Part shown: positions 19,360 through 29,041 of the stretch, one piece after another
Layout of the letters: each line of letters opens with the position of its first letter
Position numbering within the stretch: the stretch's first letter is position 1
Assembly (NCBI GenBank): GCA_014084085.1
Contig: NPFB01000029.1
Location: forward strand, 116,945 to 180,944
Origin: Hondaea fermentalgiana
Taxonomy: Eukaryota; Sar; Bigyra; Thraustochytrida; Thraustochytriidae
DNA length: 64,000 nucleotides
Reading direction: 5' to 3'
Notes under the pieces: model-generated
Database searches by the model: none
What the model saw: the letters and a program-made list of their open reading frames with translations, nothing else
What the model was told of the DNA's origin: nothing
Translations under genes and position numbers: made by a program

Positions 19360-21609
19360 ATGATGTCGTTCCCAAGGTCCCGATTCCTTGTGGTGCTTGC
19401 TCTCGTGATCGTAACGATAGCGACGTTGACAACGCCAGTCATAACATCTGCCACTGCAAGTGAGCGTGATGGTGTCTTCAACGTGGGCATTGCAAAGCAA
19501 GACGTGACAGGACCTGTCGCAGGTCAAACCATGATGGGCTACGCGGATATGCTCCAGCGCGCCAAAGGCCTCCTCAATAGGCTTTTCGTACGTGCCTACG
19601 TCATCGAGGATGCAAATGGAAGTCTCGTGGCGCTCATTCACTGCGACATTCACAGCATTCCTCTTGCCTTGCATGAAGCTGTTGTCACGAAACTGGTAGA
19701 ACTCTTTCCCGATGGAGAATTCACAGCCGACAATATTGTCATTCATGCGCAACACACGCACTCTGGACCTGGCGGCCTTCACTCGTTCTATCTATACTAT
19801 CTTACCGTGCTCGGCTTCTCTCCCGTGCATTTTGACATGGTCACGGCACGTATTGTCAAGGCGGTCCAGGACGCCTATACGCTACGTGCTCCACGCCGTC
19901 TCGAGGTAACCTGGACCGAGATTCGCAATTGCAGCGCACAACGGTCAATCGGCGCCTACATGGCCAACCCAGCCGAGGAGCGCGCCCGCTACGACGACGT
20001 GAAAAATAACAAAATGACAGTCGTAAGGGTGATCGATGAGGCGGACGGAGAGCCCAAGGTCGCCGCGTTATGGACATTTTTCGCGGTGCACACAACCAGT
20101 CTTGTCGGCGCCAACAACATGGTCAGCTCGGACAATAAAGGGTATGCAGAATGGCTTCTCGAGTCCAAGTACCCAGATACAAGTGTGGCTTTCTTTCAAA
20201 TCGACGCAGGTGACGTGAGTCCCAACACCGTCGACCGCGGAGACGGTACCTTTACGGGCGTCCACGACACCGACTTTGTTCGTAGCGCAGAGGTCATTGG
20301 TCGCTGCCAAGCCAATGCGGCGGAAGCCGTGCTTTTTGACCGCGGCCCACATCCGTGGTCACTCCTCAAATCGTCTCTTTGGTCGCGCAAAGTTGCCTTC
20401 GATTTTCCCTCTCATGCAACGCGCGAAGGCCTTGGGCTCTGTCCAGCGGTCAGTGGTCTGCAAATGTTGGCGGGCACAGAAGATGGCCGTGGTGTACCCT
20501 TGGTCTACGAGGGTCGTCTCCGCGCTCCGGGCGCATCATTCGTACGCTATCTGACAGGTCTGATCATTGGCCGTACCGACATTCCCGACGACGTGCAGGC
20601 ATGCCACGCCCCCAAGGATTGCGCGCTGGCCACGGGGCTCACAGATCCTCCAGCCACGCCTCGCGTCCTTCCCGTCCAAGTCGTATCCATCGGCGGTTTA
20701 GCTTTGGCCGTGCTGCCCTTTGAGGTGACCACCATGTCGGGTCGGCGCATTCGCGACACCGTCCGTAGCGCCCTTACAAAGGCCTCGCGTGATGTCGAAC
20801 ACGTCGAAGTTCTAGCGTGCAGCAACGCGTATGCGGGATACCTTGCCACCGCGGAGGAGTACGACGTCCAGCACTACGAAGGTGCATCAACGCATTTTGG
20901 CCGCAATCAGCTCCGCGCCATTCAAGACATGCTCACGCGCATCATTGAAGATGGGCCCGAGGCGCAGGCTCTTGCTGCTCCGGTTTTTGTTGCAGAGGGT
21001 CGAACCGCACCCCTTGACGTTGCCACCAAAATGCTTGACGACAATGCTCGCTTTCCTCCAGGCGTCAAGCTTGGCGACACGCTTACCGATGTGCCACTTG
21101 GTCAGGAGTTTGCTCGTGGAGACCTCGTGGAGGCTACGTTTTGGTGCGCGCGGCCGCTCAACAGCCAGTTTCTCATCAAGTCATTCTGCGACGTGCAGAC
21201 CAAGGCAGCGGACTCGTCAACTTGGACAACGATTGCCAACGATCACGACTGGAATCTCCGGTTTTTCTGGCGCAGCCGTTGGGCAATCTTCAGCACCTGC
21301 ACATGTCAGTGGATCGTTCCGGAGGACCAGGGCTCGGGGACCTATCGCATCGTCCACCGCGGTGTTGTCTCACGTAATGATCTTCCGCAAAAGTACAAGT
21401 CTGTTTCCCGCCAGTTTCAGACCCTCGCGACAGACTCTGCTGTGCTCGCCAACACCTCGCTCGGGTATCACTATGGCGTTCCTGAGGAAATCGCCACGGC
21501 GCTTCTGCTCATTGCAGTTCTGGCCATTGTTGTCTCGCGTTCGTGCAAGGCCTTTGGGCGAGCTGCAACAAAGCGGGACACCCTTTCCGAAAAGACAAAA
21601 CGCACATAG
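19360..21609 (+). CDS. Neutral/alkaline ceramidase, secretory, with a C-terminal membrane anchor
   Basis: 749 residues from the ATG at 19360, chosen because it exposes a signal peptide (MMSFPRSRF followed by a hydrophobic core to about residue 33). Family blocks: VGIAKQDVTGP, MMGYAD, HAQHTHSGPGG with zinc-binding His residues (about 132 and 134), and DAGDVSPN with the nucleophile Ser287. The immunoglobulin-like C-terminal domain follows (about 600-700). Neutral ceramidases cleave the N-acyl bond of ceramide, giving sphingosine and fatty acid, outside the cell or in the lumen. Unlike mammalian ASAH2, which is anchored at its amino end, this one has a hydrophobic helix near 712-731 followed by a short basic tail, suggesting a type I membrane protein. 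Identification is confident. Confidence 0.94.
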   Translation: MMSFPRSRFLVVLALVIVTIATLTTPVITSATASERDGVFNVGIAKQDVTGPVAGQTMMGYADMLQRAKGLLNRLFVRAYVIEDANGSLVALIHCDIHSIPLALHEAVVTKLVELFPDGEFTADNIVIHAQHTHSGPGGLHSFYLYYLTVLGFSPVHFDMVTARIVKAVQDAYTLRAPRRLEVTWTEIRNCSAQRSIGAYMANPAEERARYDDVKNNKMTVVRVIDEADGEPKVAALWTFFAVHTTSLVGANNMVSSDNKGYAEWLLESKYPDTSVAFFQIDAGDVSPNTVDRGDGTFTGVHDTDFVRSAEVIGRCQANAAEAVLFDRGPHPWSLLKSSLWSRKVAFDFPSHATREGLGLCPAVSGLQMLAGTEDGRGVPLVYEGRLRAPGASFVRYLTGLIIGRTDIPDDVQACHAPKDCALATGLTDPPATPRVLPVQVVSIGGLALAVLPFEVTTMSGRRIRDTVRSALTKASRDVEHVEVLACSNAYAGYLATAEEYDVQHYEGASTHFGRNQLRAIQDMLTRIIEDGPEAQALAAPVFVAEGRTAPLDVATKMLDDNARFPPGVKLGDTLTDVPLGQEFARGDLVEATFWCARPLNSQFLIKSFCDVQTKAADSSTWTTIANDHDWNLRFFWRSRWAIFSTCTCQWIVPEDQGSGTYRIVHRGVVSRNDLPQKYKSVSRQFQTLATDSAVLANTSLGYHYGVPEEIATALLLIAVLAIVVSRSCKAFGRAATKRDTLSEKTKRT

Positions 21610-21645
21610 TTGGATTGGTCTGTCAGAGAGAGAGTAGAAAGGTAA

Positions 21646-21651
21646 AATAAA
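21646..21651 (+). terminator. Possible polyadenylation signal of the ceramidase gene
   Basis: AATAAA 37 bases after the stop codon; the surrounding A-rich context fits a 3' UTR. Confidence 0.4.
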
Positions 21652-21845
21652 AACAAAATCGAAAAGCTGTGGAGTTTCTACGAAAGTTGAACGAAGGGTG
21701 CAGGCCGAATGAACCAGACGCATGACACAACACACAAAAGTCGAGATTCTGTTCAGCCCAGTCTCGATCTTTCGCATGGAAAGCCTTGAGAACGTGCGTA
21801 GGAGGCATGCGGGCTCCCGATGTCGTCTGGAGTCGCGGCGCCTGT

Positions 21846-21895
21846 CAGTGAGTGAGTGAGTGAGTGAGTGACAGTGAGTGAGTGAGAGAGTGAAT
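21846..21895. repeat. (GTGA)n microsatellite
   Basis: Interrupted GTGAGTGAGTGA run just beyond the 3' end of the ALDH-fold gene. Confidence 0.85.
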
Positions 21896-21906
21896 AACGT
21901 GGTCGA

Positions 21907-23679
21907 CTAGCCAAACATGGCCGCGCCCGCAACCTTGGCAAGCCGCCAAGGATTAGGGCGCACCATGAACTCTGCATTGCGACGCACGAGCGTTGTGTTT
22001 CCTGGATTCTCCCCTGGGTGATCTGTTTGTGCTGACGCATTGGTTGCAAAGGCTTGACGCAGGACGCCCTTTTCGACATTGGATAGCAAGAGACAATTGT
22101 GCACAAAACCAATGCCTGACTTGGCCAAGTCGACACTAGCGCCCGGAAAGGCACCCCAGACGCCATTAGGGGCGAGAAACATGGCCGAGGAGGAGCCATT
22201 GATACATATACAGCCATATCGCAGATCGTCCACAGCTTTCTCCACAGCTTCCGAACCTTGCAGGCTGTAGTGCACGATGAGCGTGCACGAGAGGGAGCCA
22301 AAGACGTGATTATTGAGAAATCTCGCCGTCTGCTTGAGAAAGAGCGCTTCGTCATTTAGGGTGTTTTCCATCTCGCAAATTGTTAGCACGGGCGCAAAGG
22401 GCTCAATCGAAAACGCAGGAGCGCGCTGAAACGACCTCATGTTCACCTTGTGAAGAATGAGTAGCACTTGAAGCGGCTTTCGCGGATCGTCATCCTGGAC
22501 AAAATCCGGAGCAAGACCTTCCTGCTCAGGAGACTCAATGTACTCAAGCACGGCATCGCTACGCCCTTCGTAGGCGGCCACGAGGTTGTCGTATCGCTCT
22601 TTGGTGCCCGGATAATATGCTGGCGGCTGAGGGGCCAATGCAAGAGCAGTTCGCAGTTCCGTGAGAAAGGTCTCCTTGGATGGCCAATCCGCATCAATGA
22701 CGAGCATGTTGGGAGCGTAACAGTTACATGCCTGTTGCTTAACAAGTCCATTGACCACAGCCTTGGCCTGAGCCTCGAGCTCACCCAGGGTCCATTCATC
22801 GCCACCAGGAACCACCACCCAGGGCGTGACGCAGCTGAGCTGGCTCGTCATGCGCTTTTCCTGCTCAGCCGAGCGAAGGTGTCGTAGAATCGCGTCATGG
22901 CTCGCTTTGCTTCCCGTGACGTGCACGGCGCCAACACGAGGGTCCGCTGCCAATCTGCGGGTTGTAAGTGGATCGCATAGAACATGATCCATGAAGCCGT
23001 CCTCGATGATGCTGCTGAAAAGCTTGCCTACCGGTTCCACGGAGAGTGCACGCAAGTGATGGTGCTTGAAGAGGGGTACCTGGCCCTCCACGAAGAGCTG
23101 GTGCAAGATGTCACTCACAGACAAGTACGATTGACTGCCTCCACCAAGAACAACGCACACTTGGCTCGAAGCAAGATTGACTGCGGGGGGTGACACGCGA
23201 GGGTCCGGAGCGCCTTGTTGGAGCAGGATATCCAAGGACGTCCCTGCAGCCCATTCTCCGAAACTTCTCGGGACATGCACGCTCTTGCGTCCGGTTTTCT
23301 CGCGCGTGTCGACGCGAAGACCTTGGCGTTTCGGTCCGATGCTCTCGTACGTGTCGCCGGCGGCGACCATGTCATTGTATGCCGCCATGAGCGCCTCAAT
23401 ATAGGCCTTGATAAAGTACGCAGTTGTTTTGGTCTCGGTGGCCGCCACATTCTGGCCGTACCGTGTGTTCATATCCCAGCCTTGCAGCAAGGCCGAATCG
23501 GCGCACCAACCATAAATGTCCATGCGTTGCAAGGCTCGCTTCACCTTGCCCAGGTACTGCAGTCTTTCCGAAGGCCGCAGCGCGCCCCACGCCTCGGCAT
23601 GGGCGCCAAGGATGTCCAGCTTCGTGTTGACTACCTCCCACCCTACCACCTCGCCGCTGCTCGCTCTGCGCGTCGCCAT
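21907..23679 (-). CDS. Divergent aldehyde-dehydrogenase-fold protein
   Basis: 590 residues from the ATG at 23679 (48 more if an upstream ATG is used). The ALDH superfamily is recognised from the nucleotide-binding block VHVTGSKAS, the catalytic-cysteine block QQACNCYAPNMLV (Cys320 aligns with the nucleophile) and EPFAPVLTI (Glu of the EEIFGPV motif). The general-base block normally written ELGGKxP reads QLSCVTP, so the usual Glu appears to be Gln280. The amino-terminal 150 residues are longer than in typical ALDHs. The enzyme may therefore have altered chemistry (for example acylating reduction or no activity). No targeting signal is obvious. Family assignment is good, substrate unknown. Confidence 0.75.
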   Translation of the reverse strand: MATRRASSGEVVGWEVVNTKLDILGAHAEAWGALRPSERLQYLGKVKRALQRMDIYGWCADSALLQGWDMNTRYGQNVAATETKTTAYFIKAYIEALMAAYNDMVAAGDTYESIGPKRQGLRVDTREKTGRKSVHVPRSFGEWAAGTSLDILLQQGAPDPRVSPPAVNLASSQVCVVLGGGSQSYLSVSDILHQLFVEGQVPLFKHHHLRALSVEPVGKLFSSIIEDGFMDHVLCDPLTTRRLAADPRVGAVHVTGSKASHDAILRHLRSAEQEKRMTSQLSCVTPWVVVPGGDEWTLGELEAQAKAVVNGLVKQQACNCYAPNMLVIDADWPSKETFLTELRTALALAPQPPAYYPGTKERYDNLVAAYEGRSDAVLEYIESPEQEGLAPDFVQDDDPRKPLQVLLILHKVNMRSFQRAPAFSIEPFAPVLTICEMENTLNDEALFLKQTARFLNNHVFGSLSCTLIVHYSLQGSEAVEKAVDDLRYGCICINGSSSAMFLAPNGVWGAFPGASVDLAKSGIGFVHNCLLLSNVEKGVLRQAFATNASAQTDHPGENPGNTTLVRRNAEFMVRPNPWRLAKVAGAAMFG

Positions 23680-24118
23680 GCTCCCGTCCAGAGAATGGGA
23701 GGGAGAGGCAGGCCTTCGGTGCGGGCAGTCGGCGGCTGTTCCCTCTCTCGCGTGCGCCCGCTCGCCCCGGAGCTGGGGGTCTTGGGTCTCGCGCGGCCTT
23801 GCGGCCTTGAGAAAATGCTTCACAGCTCAGCACGTGCAGCGCACACTGCTTTTTTACACAAATGCAAGTGCACGAAAGAGACCTTGTCATAGTAGTATTT
23901 AGGCCTATACCACACTGTCATCGGCGTTTATCAATAGAGTGCATGATTCCTTCGTAGAATCTATGTGTGGAAGCGCGTGTCGCTGCAAAGCGAAAGCGAA
24001 ATCTTTCAGCCGTACCGCGCACCGTCTATCTCTCTGCTGCACGAGTAGACAGATAGTGTGTAAAGTAGCATGAGCGTTGTTATCATATTATACAAACAGA
24101 GAACGCTTGGTGTTTGGG
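23680..24118. other. Spacer between ALDH-fold and U-box genes
   Basis: Contains the possible leader of the ALDH-fold gene and the 3' end of the U-box gene. No further gene is supported. Confidence 0.5.
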
Positions 24119-26170
24119 TCACGCGGAAGCGCTTGCACGAGTGCGGCGAGAGCGACGTCTTCCAGCAGTTCCGCCAGAATTCCAAGACTCGTCGGCGTTC
24201 ATTGCATTTGAAGAGCCGTCTCCATTCTCATCAGCAGCCCTCGCGCCAGCTGCTGCAAGACCGTCTTCGCCTTCGCGTTCTCCTTCATCTCCAGCGTCAT
24301 TTTTGGCATCATCGTCGCCATCATCCTCGCCATCGTCGTCATCATCACCATCATCGTAATCCTCATCGTCTTCGTCATCGTCGTTATCGTTGTTTTCGTT
24401 GTTGTTGTCTTCGTCGCCTTCTTCGTCGTCACCATTCGAGCTCAGATCATCATCGTCTTTGCCTTGCTTGATAGGGTCATCGTCATCATCATCATCATCA
24501 TCATCGTCATCATCATCATCATCGTCATCATCATCATCATTGTTCTGATCACAAATTTCCACCGTCAACTGAGAGTGAGGAATGTGGCACTTGTTGCAAC
24601 GATGACATTCCGAGCAGACCGCAACACGCCGTGGCGGCCCTCGCACGAATTGGACTTCGTCATCAGAGACCTCGTCGCTAGGTTCTTCGCCAGGAGGGGG
24701 CTTTTTCCCGGAGTCAACATGCCAGCATGCTGTACGCTTGAGACGACGGACAGGATCCTCGCGTTGCTTTCGCTTCACGGCCTGGTGCGGGCGTTTCTTT
24801 TCGAGCTCGCGGACGCGATTGTAGAGCGCCGTGCACTGACGCTTCTTGAAGAGCTTCACCGCGGCTTCGGCCTCTGGCGAGCGCTTGACGCCGGCAATGA
24901 TCGAGGGGTCCCGCACCGGTAGAATTCCTCGCTTGCGCTCATTAAGCTCTGTGATGATTTGCTTACAAATGAGATTTGGCGTCAGCATCATGTGCTGCAG
25001 GGGCTCAAGCGTTACCGGCGAGAGAATCTCGTCTTGAGCCGCATCGAACCAGCTTTGGATCGCAAAGCGTTCATACGTGAAGCCGTCGGCAGCCACCACT
25101 GGATCATCGAGGGGTTCCAGTGTAATCGAGCAACAAAGCGACTCCATCACGCTCTTGGAAATATCAGCCTCGTCCTTCACTGCAGACTTGGCAGCATCAT
25201 TTGCATCCTTGGGCGTGTCCCCTCTCGCAGTATCACCATTTACGTCGTTGGCTTCGTTTTTTCCAGTCAAGGTCGCACCATTGTTGGGTCGACAAGAAGC
25301 ACCTGTGGAGTTTGCACTGGAGCTTGTTGACGCCGGCGAGTCTGACCCATTCTTTTCTGTTTTCCTCTTCTTCGTTGCGCTCCGCTTTACATTGCCCGCC
25401 CCATCACTGCTGGTGCTGGTGCTACTCTTCTGAACATTGTTTGTCGAACCACTGGAGTTTGCAAATGTGCCAGGGTTGAGAGTTCTGGAAGAGCGCTTCC
25501 GCTGCTGCTCGCGGCGTTTTCGAGCCTTTTCCCGGCTCATCTCCGCAAGTCGTTCGACCTCTGGGTCCCGGGCAGCGTTGGTATTCTGGTCGCCGCTACC
25601 CTGGATACCGCCTGCGCCGGATGCGCGGTTCCGCGCGAGGTTGGCCTCGTATTCTTCGTCTTCCTCATCCTCGATACCGCTGCTGTTTATTTCTCCATCG
25701 TCAGAAATGTGCAGATTGAATCCCCGTGAGGTTTGGCTGGGTGTTTGGCTCGACTTGAGCGTGCTTGATGTTGATGAAGCCGGGATCGTAGACATGTCTC
25801 GCCGCGTTCGTACCTGGCTCAGTCTGCCAGAACTGATCCTTTCGGGGGCAGGGTTTTCTCCGCTCCGCCGGTCACTGTTCCTGTTACTGTTGCTGCTGCC
25901 ACTGCTGCTGCTCGTAGAGTTGAGCTTGCCAGAACGGTGATTGCGTGCGACATCAGCCTCCTCTTCGTCTGCGATACCAGGCCTTGCACGCGAGCCTCTG
26001 GATGTAGCGACTGTTCGTTTGGAGCCACGTGGAGGTGCAAAGTCATCATCCTCGTCTTCTTCACTCGAAGCAGACGAGTCGTCCAGATTCTCGACTTCGT
26101 TGCTGCCATTGTTTCGCTCATTAGGGAGCTCGTTATTTTGCAGGACAGCGTCCAGCTCCGAGCGCCCCAT
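24119..26170 (-). CDS. U-box protein (putative E3 ubiquitin ligase) with long acidic tail and Cys cluster
   Basis: 683 residues from the ATG at 26170. The U-box spans about 338-405: ESLCCSITLEPLDDPVVAADGFTYER, then SPVTLEPL and LTPNLICKQII, with the conserved spacing of this RING-like fold that needs no zinc. Such domains recruit E2 enzymes. The first 330 residues are Ser/Asn-rich with acidic and basic patches (including a KKRKTEK nuclear-signal-like stretch). Beyond the U-box a Cys cluster, CSECHRCNKC with further Cys and His, lies near residue 515. The last 150 residues are dominated by Asp runs encoded by ATC repeats on the plus strand. No substrate-binding repeats (ARM, WD, TPR) are seen. 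Probably nuclear, by composition only. Confidence 0.8.
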   Translation of the reverse strand: MGRSELDAVLQNNELPNERNNGSNEVENLDDSSASSEEDEDDDFAPPRGSKRTVATSRGSRARPGIADEEEADVARNHRSGKLNSTSSSSGSSNSNRNSDRRSGENPAPERISSGRLSQVRTRRDMSTIPASSTSSTLKSSQTPSQTSRGFNLHISDDGEINSSGIEDEEDEEYEANLARNRASGAGGIQGSGDQNTNAARDPEVERLAEMSREKARKRREQQRKRSSRTLNPGTFANSSGSTNNVQKSSTSTSSDGAGNVKRSATKKRKTEKNGSDSPASTSSSANSTGASCRPNNGATLTGKNEANDVNGDTARGDTPKDANDAAKSAVKDEADISKSVMESLCCSITLEPLDDPVVAADGFTYERFAIQSWFDAAQDEILSPVTLEPLQHMMLTPNLICKQIITELNERKRGILPVRDPSIIAGVKRSPEAEAAVKLFKKRQCTALYNRVRELEKKRPHQAVKRKQREDPVRRLKRTACWHVDSGKKPPPGEEPSDEVSDDEVQFVRGPPRRVAVCSECHRCNKCHIPHSQLTVEICDQNNDDDDDDDDDDDDDDDDDDDDDPIKQGKDDDDLSSNGDDEEGDEDNNNENNDNDDDEDDEDYDDGDDDDDGEDDGDDDAKNDAGDEGEREGEDGLAAAGARAADENGDGSSNAMNADESWNSGGTAGRRRSRRTRASASA
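24270..24545. repeat. ATC/GTC trinucleotide repeat coding for poly-Asp
   Basis: Long runs of CATCATCATCGTC within the U-box gene, read as Asp/Glu codons on the minus strand. Likely length-variable between strains. Confidence 0.85.
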
Positions 26171-26869
26171 TGTGTCAGATATGCCCCTCCACGCACGTCC
26201 AGCGGGACGCTGCATCTTGCCTTCTTCTTCTACTTCTTCTTCTTCTTCTTCTTCTTTTCACCTCTGCAAACTGAGATCGCGTGCGACGAAGACGCTTGGC
26301 TTCTCAAGGAATCTCTTGGACACGCTCTGCTCCGCGACGTGAAGCTTGGTGACAGCGCGTGCGCGCAGCTTTCGTGGACGCGGCAGCTGGCTGGTGCCCG
26401 CAAAGCTCAAGTCACGTCGCCCCGCCCCGCCTCCCTTCACCTTGGGTGAGGCTTGCACAGTGCTTTCGCGGCACGGTGCTGTGCTGTGCCGCGAGGCGGC
26501 GCGCCCTCGCCACGCAGCGAAGCGGTGCAGCGCTGGCGACAAGCGCGAGGCTTGTCCGTTCGTGCGTGGGAAGCCGTCTGCTTTCGTAATAACCCCGCGC
26601 GACTTGGGAAGCCTACGAGTTTACCATAGCTGCGCCTTACGCAAAAGTGAAGGATACCAACCTAACGACGACTTTGTCAAAAGCAAAACGCAGGCGAACA
26701 GGTGCTTACCCACACACCGCGTAGCTTCTGTGGGCCGAGAACGTGCAGGCGAAAGGCTTCATAACCTTCTGAAAGCAAAGCTACTCTGACTGGAACGAAA
26801 GATTTCAAGAAGTGTATGAATGATTAAGAGGTGATGCTTCTTTCCGATGTAGAGATTCACAATTGTTTG
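26171..26869. other. Spacer between U-box and Nup50-like genes
   Basis: A CTT repeat at about 26220-26262 lies upstream of the U-box gene. No convincing gene. Confidence 0.55.
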
Positions 26870-28399
26870 TTAGGGAACTTGCTCAAGGCAAGAGTCGATC
26901 TTGGCCTTGAGGTCATTGGCCTCCTGCGCCGTCTTGACGCGCACCATAAATGGAACGATCTTGCCGTCATTCTCGGCAACAGGATTGCCGTCACCGTCCT
27001 CGGAGTAAGAGACGGCGGCGAAGCGCACGGACTTGGCCTTCTCCTCAACTGATGTGTGCATGCCCTTGAGCAAGGGGATGTTGGCGGTGATGCGGCCTGC
27101 GTCGGAACGAAGAACCACGTAGGCCCGCTTGCTTTCCTTTTCTTGCAAAAGCGAAAGGTGACCAAGACCCTTAGAAATCCACGATCCCTCCTTGAGGTAA
27201 AAGATTTTGGCGCGCGTCTTGACGATTTGGGTCTCGTCGTCCCGAATCGAGTCCTCTACTTTGGTTTCTCCCTCTTGCGCAGCCGTATCGCCGCCATCGT
27301 CGTCCCCAGCACCACCCTCGGTGGTTCCAGCGCCGGGCGCGCTGGCTCCAGAGGAGCCAAAAAGACCGCCGCCCCCTGGAGTCATTGATGAGGTTGAGCT
27401 GCTGCTGCTGCTGCTGCTGCTGCTGCTACCAAAGAGGGACGTCGATCCGGATTTGACACCGCCGCTAAAGTCGAAAGGTTTCATCGCACCCGTGCTCGTG
27501 GAACTACTTCCAAAGAGCCCCCCGCTCGAAGGCGCTGACGAGAACAATGAACCTCCCGACGGGGCCGTGGTCGTGGTTGACGACGAGCCGCCCGAGTCAG
27601 CAGAGCTGGTCGACGAGGTCGACGCCTTGGCCGACGTAGAAGGCGGTGGAGTCGCACTAAAGAGGCCACCACCGCTTTTGCTTGAGGAGCCGTTCATCGA
27701 CGTTGAGGAAGACGACGAGGAAGAAGATCCAAGGCCTGCGCCCGCGGTTGAACCGCAATTCGCGTTTTCTCGCTTCTTTTCGGCCGCTGCATAACGAATG
27801 TATTCCAGCACACCGTCGACGAGCGGCTTGGTCTCCGTCTTGTCCATTTCTCGGTCTACCCACTTGCAAAAGCTCTTGTTCAGAGCAGCCATCCGCTTCA
27901 AGTGCTCGTCCGACGCAGAGGAGTTCGCACTTCCCGAACCGGACGAGAGCCCCCAAAACCCATTTTGGTCGCTCGTACTCGACCCATTGGTCGCGGGGGT
28001 TGCTGCAGGCTTGGCAGGTGGGGTCGGCAACGCTGTGAGTGATGACCGCGTTGGGTTTGACCCGCCAAAGAGCCCGCCGGCGGACGACGAAGACGAAGAA
28101 GACGAAGACGACGAGCCAAACGCTGGCGGGGCGCTCGCCCCGCTCAGACCAGCTGTGAGGTTGACGCCCGCGAAGAGGCCGCCCCCGCCGCTGCTGCCAC
28201 TCGAAGAGGCAAAAGGGGCGTTGCTTCTCCGTTTGGCGCGCCGGAAGGAGCGAGCCTGAAGAATGGAGCTGTCGGCGCGCGACTCGCCTGTGCCGCTTGT
28301 GCCATACGAGTCCGCCGCGCCGTCGCCGCCGTCAACGTCGTACGACTCCTTTTGTACTTGCATATCGATGCCGGCATCTTCGCCTCGCCGCTTGCCCAT
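26870..28399 (-). CDS. NUP50: Nup50/Nup2-like nucleoporin with Ran-binding domain
   Basis: 509 residues. The amino terminus, MGKRRGEDAG and then ILQARSFRRAKRRS, resembles the importin-alpha-binding segment of vertebrate Nup50 (a basic KRN start and an AKRRN motif). The middle is Ser/Gly-rich with many FG-type repeats (GLFG, GLFS, GLFA), encoded partly by CTG triplets giving poly-Ser. A Ran-binding domain occupies about 378-505 (RAKIFYLKEGSWISKGLGHLSLL, RIT.NIPLLKGM, PFMVRVKTAQEANDLKAKI). Nup50/Nup2 sits on the nuclear side of the pore and speeds release of import cargo and recycling of importin-alpha through Ran. All three modules in order make the assignment strong. Confidence 0.9.
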   Translation of the reverse strand: MGKRRGEDAGIDMQVQKESYDVDGGDGAADSYGTSGTGESRADSSILQARSFRRAKRRSNAPFASSSGSSGGGGLFAGVNLTAGLSGASAPPAFGSSSSSSSSSSSAGGLFGGSNPTRSSLTALPTPPAKPAATPATNGSSTSDQNGFWGLSSGSGSANSSASDEHLKRMAALNKSFCKWVDREMDKTETKPLVDGVLEYIRYAAAEKKRENANCGSTAGAGLGSSSSSSSSTSMNGSSSKSGGGLFSATPPPSTSAKASTSSTSSADSGGSSSTTTTAPSGGSLFSSAPSSGGLFGSSSTSTGAMKPFDFSGGVKSGSTSLFGSSSSSSSSSSSTSSMTPGGGGLFGSSGASAPGAGTTEGGAGDDDGGDTAAQEGETKVEDSIRDDETQIVKTRAKIFYLKEGSWISKGLGHLSLLQEKESKRAYVVLRSDAGRITANIPLLKGMHTSVEEKAKSVRFAAVSYSEDGDGNPVAENDGKIVPFMVRVKTAQEANDLKAKIDSCLEQVP

Positions 28400-29041
28400 G
28401 GTTCTTGCGACCAGGGCTCTATTTCACGCTTCTGCGCAGCTGCAACACGCGTTCCTTCCCGCGCAAAGCCCGCCGCCGGCCCCCTCGCGCAGCCGCGGCC
28501 GCTGTAGATCGCAAGCGATGAGCCTCGATCTTGATCGATGGTTTGCGGCCGGCGGCGGCTCACATCATTGACCGGTGTGTCGTTATAGCGTTACGGGAAA
28601 ACGTCCTCGGAGAGACGTTACCAATTTTTATCATATTTTGCACGAGACGATCATTTGGCCTTCGTCAGCGTCTGCAGCTGCAGCAACGACTTGGCAGCAC
28701 GGTCTCATACAGCGCAGCGCATCGTACGACGTAATGAAATCTCTTCCGCCAGCGGAAAAGTCTCCTTGCTTTCGCGGATTGACTTTTCTACGGGCTGCAC
28801 AGCATTTGCACCTTTGAAAAAAAGCAGATTAGCGAGGATCACCAGAAGACAGCCCAGCCCGGCCAAGATCAGACCGAGCTTGCGACATCAGCGAGACGGC
28901 GGCAAGTGCTGGCGCGGGGGGGAAGACAAAGCGCAAGGAGGTCGCCGTCGAGCATCTGCTTTCGTCACACGCAGCTGTGACGCCCGCACGTTGCGTTGCA
29001 TCGGCGTGTTCCTTTCTTGGAATCTTGGAAACGGTGGCAGC
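28400..29041. other. Divergent spacer between Nup50-like and small helical protein genes
   Basis: GC-rich near the Nup50 start. The downstream frame is open from 28655 but the leftward part has no conserved feature and is taken as leader. Confidence 0.5.
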
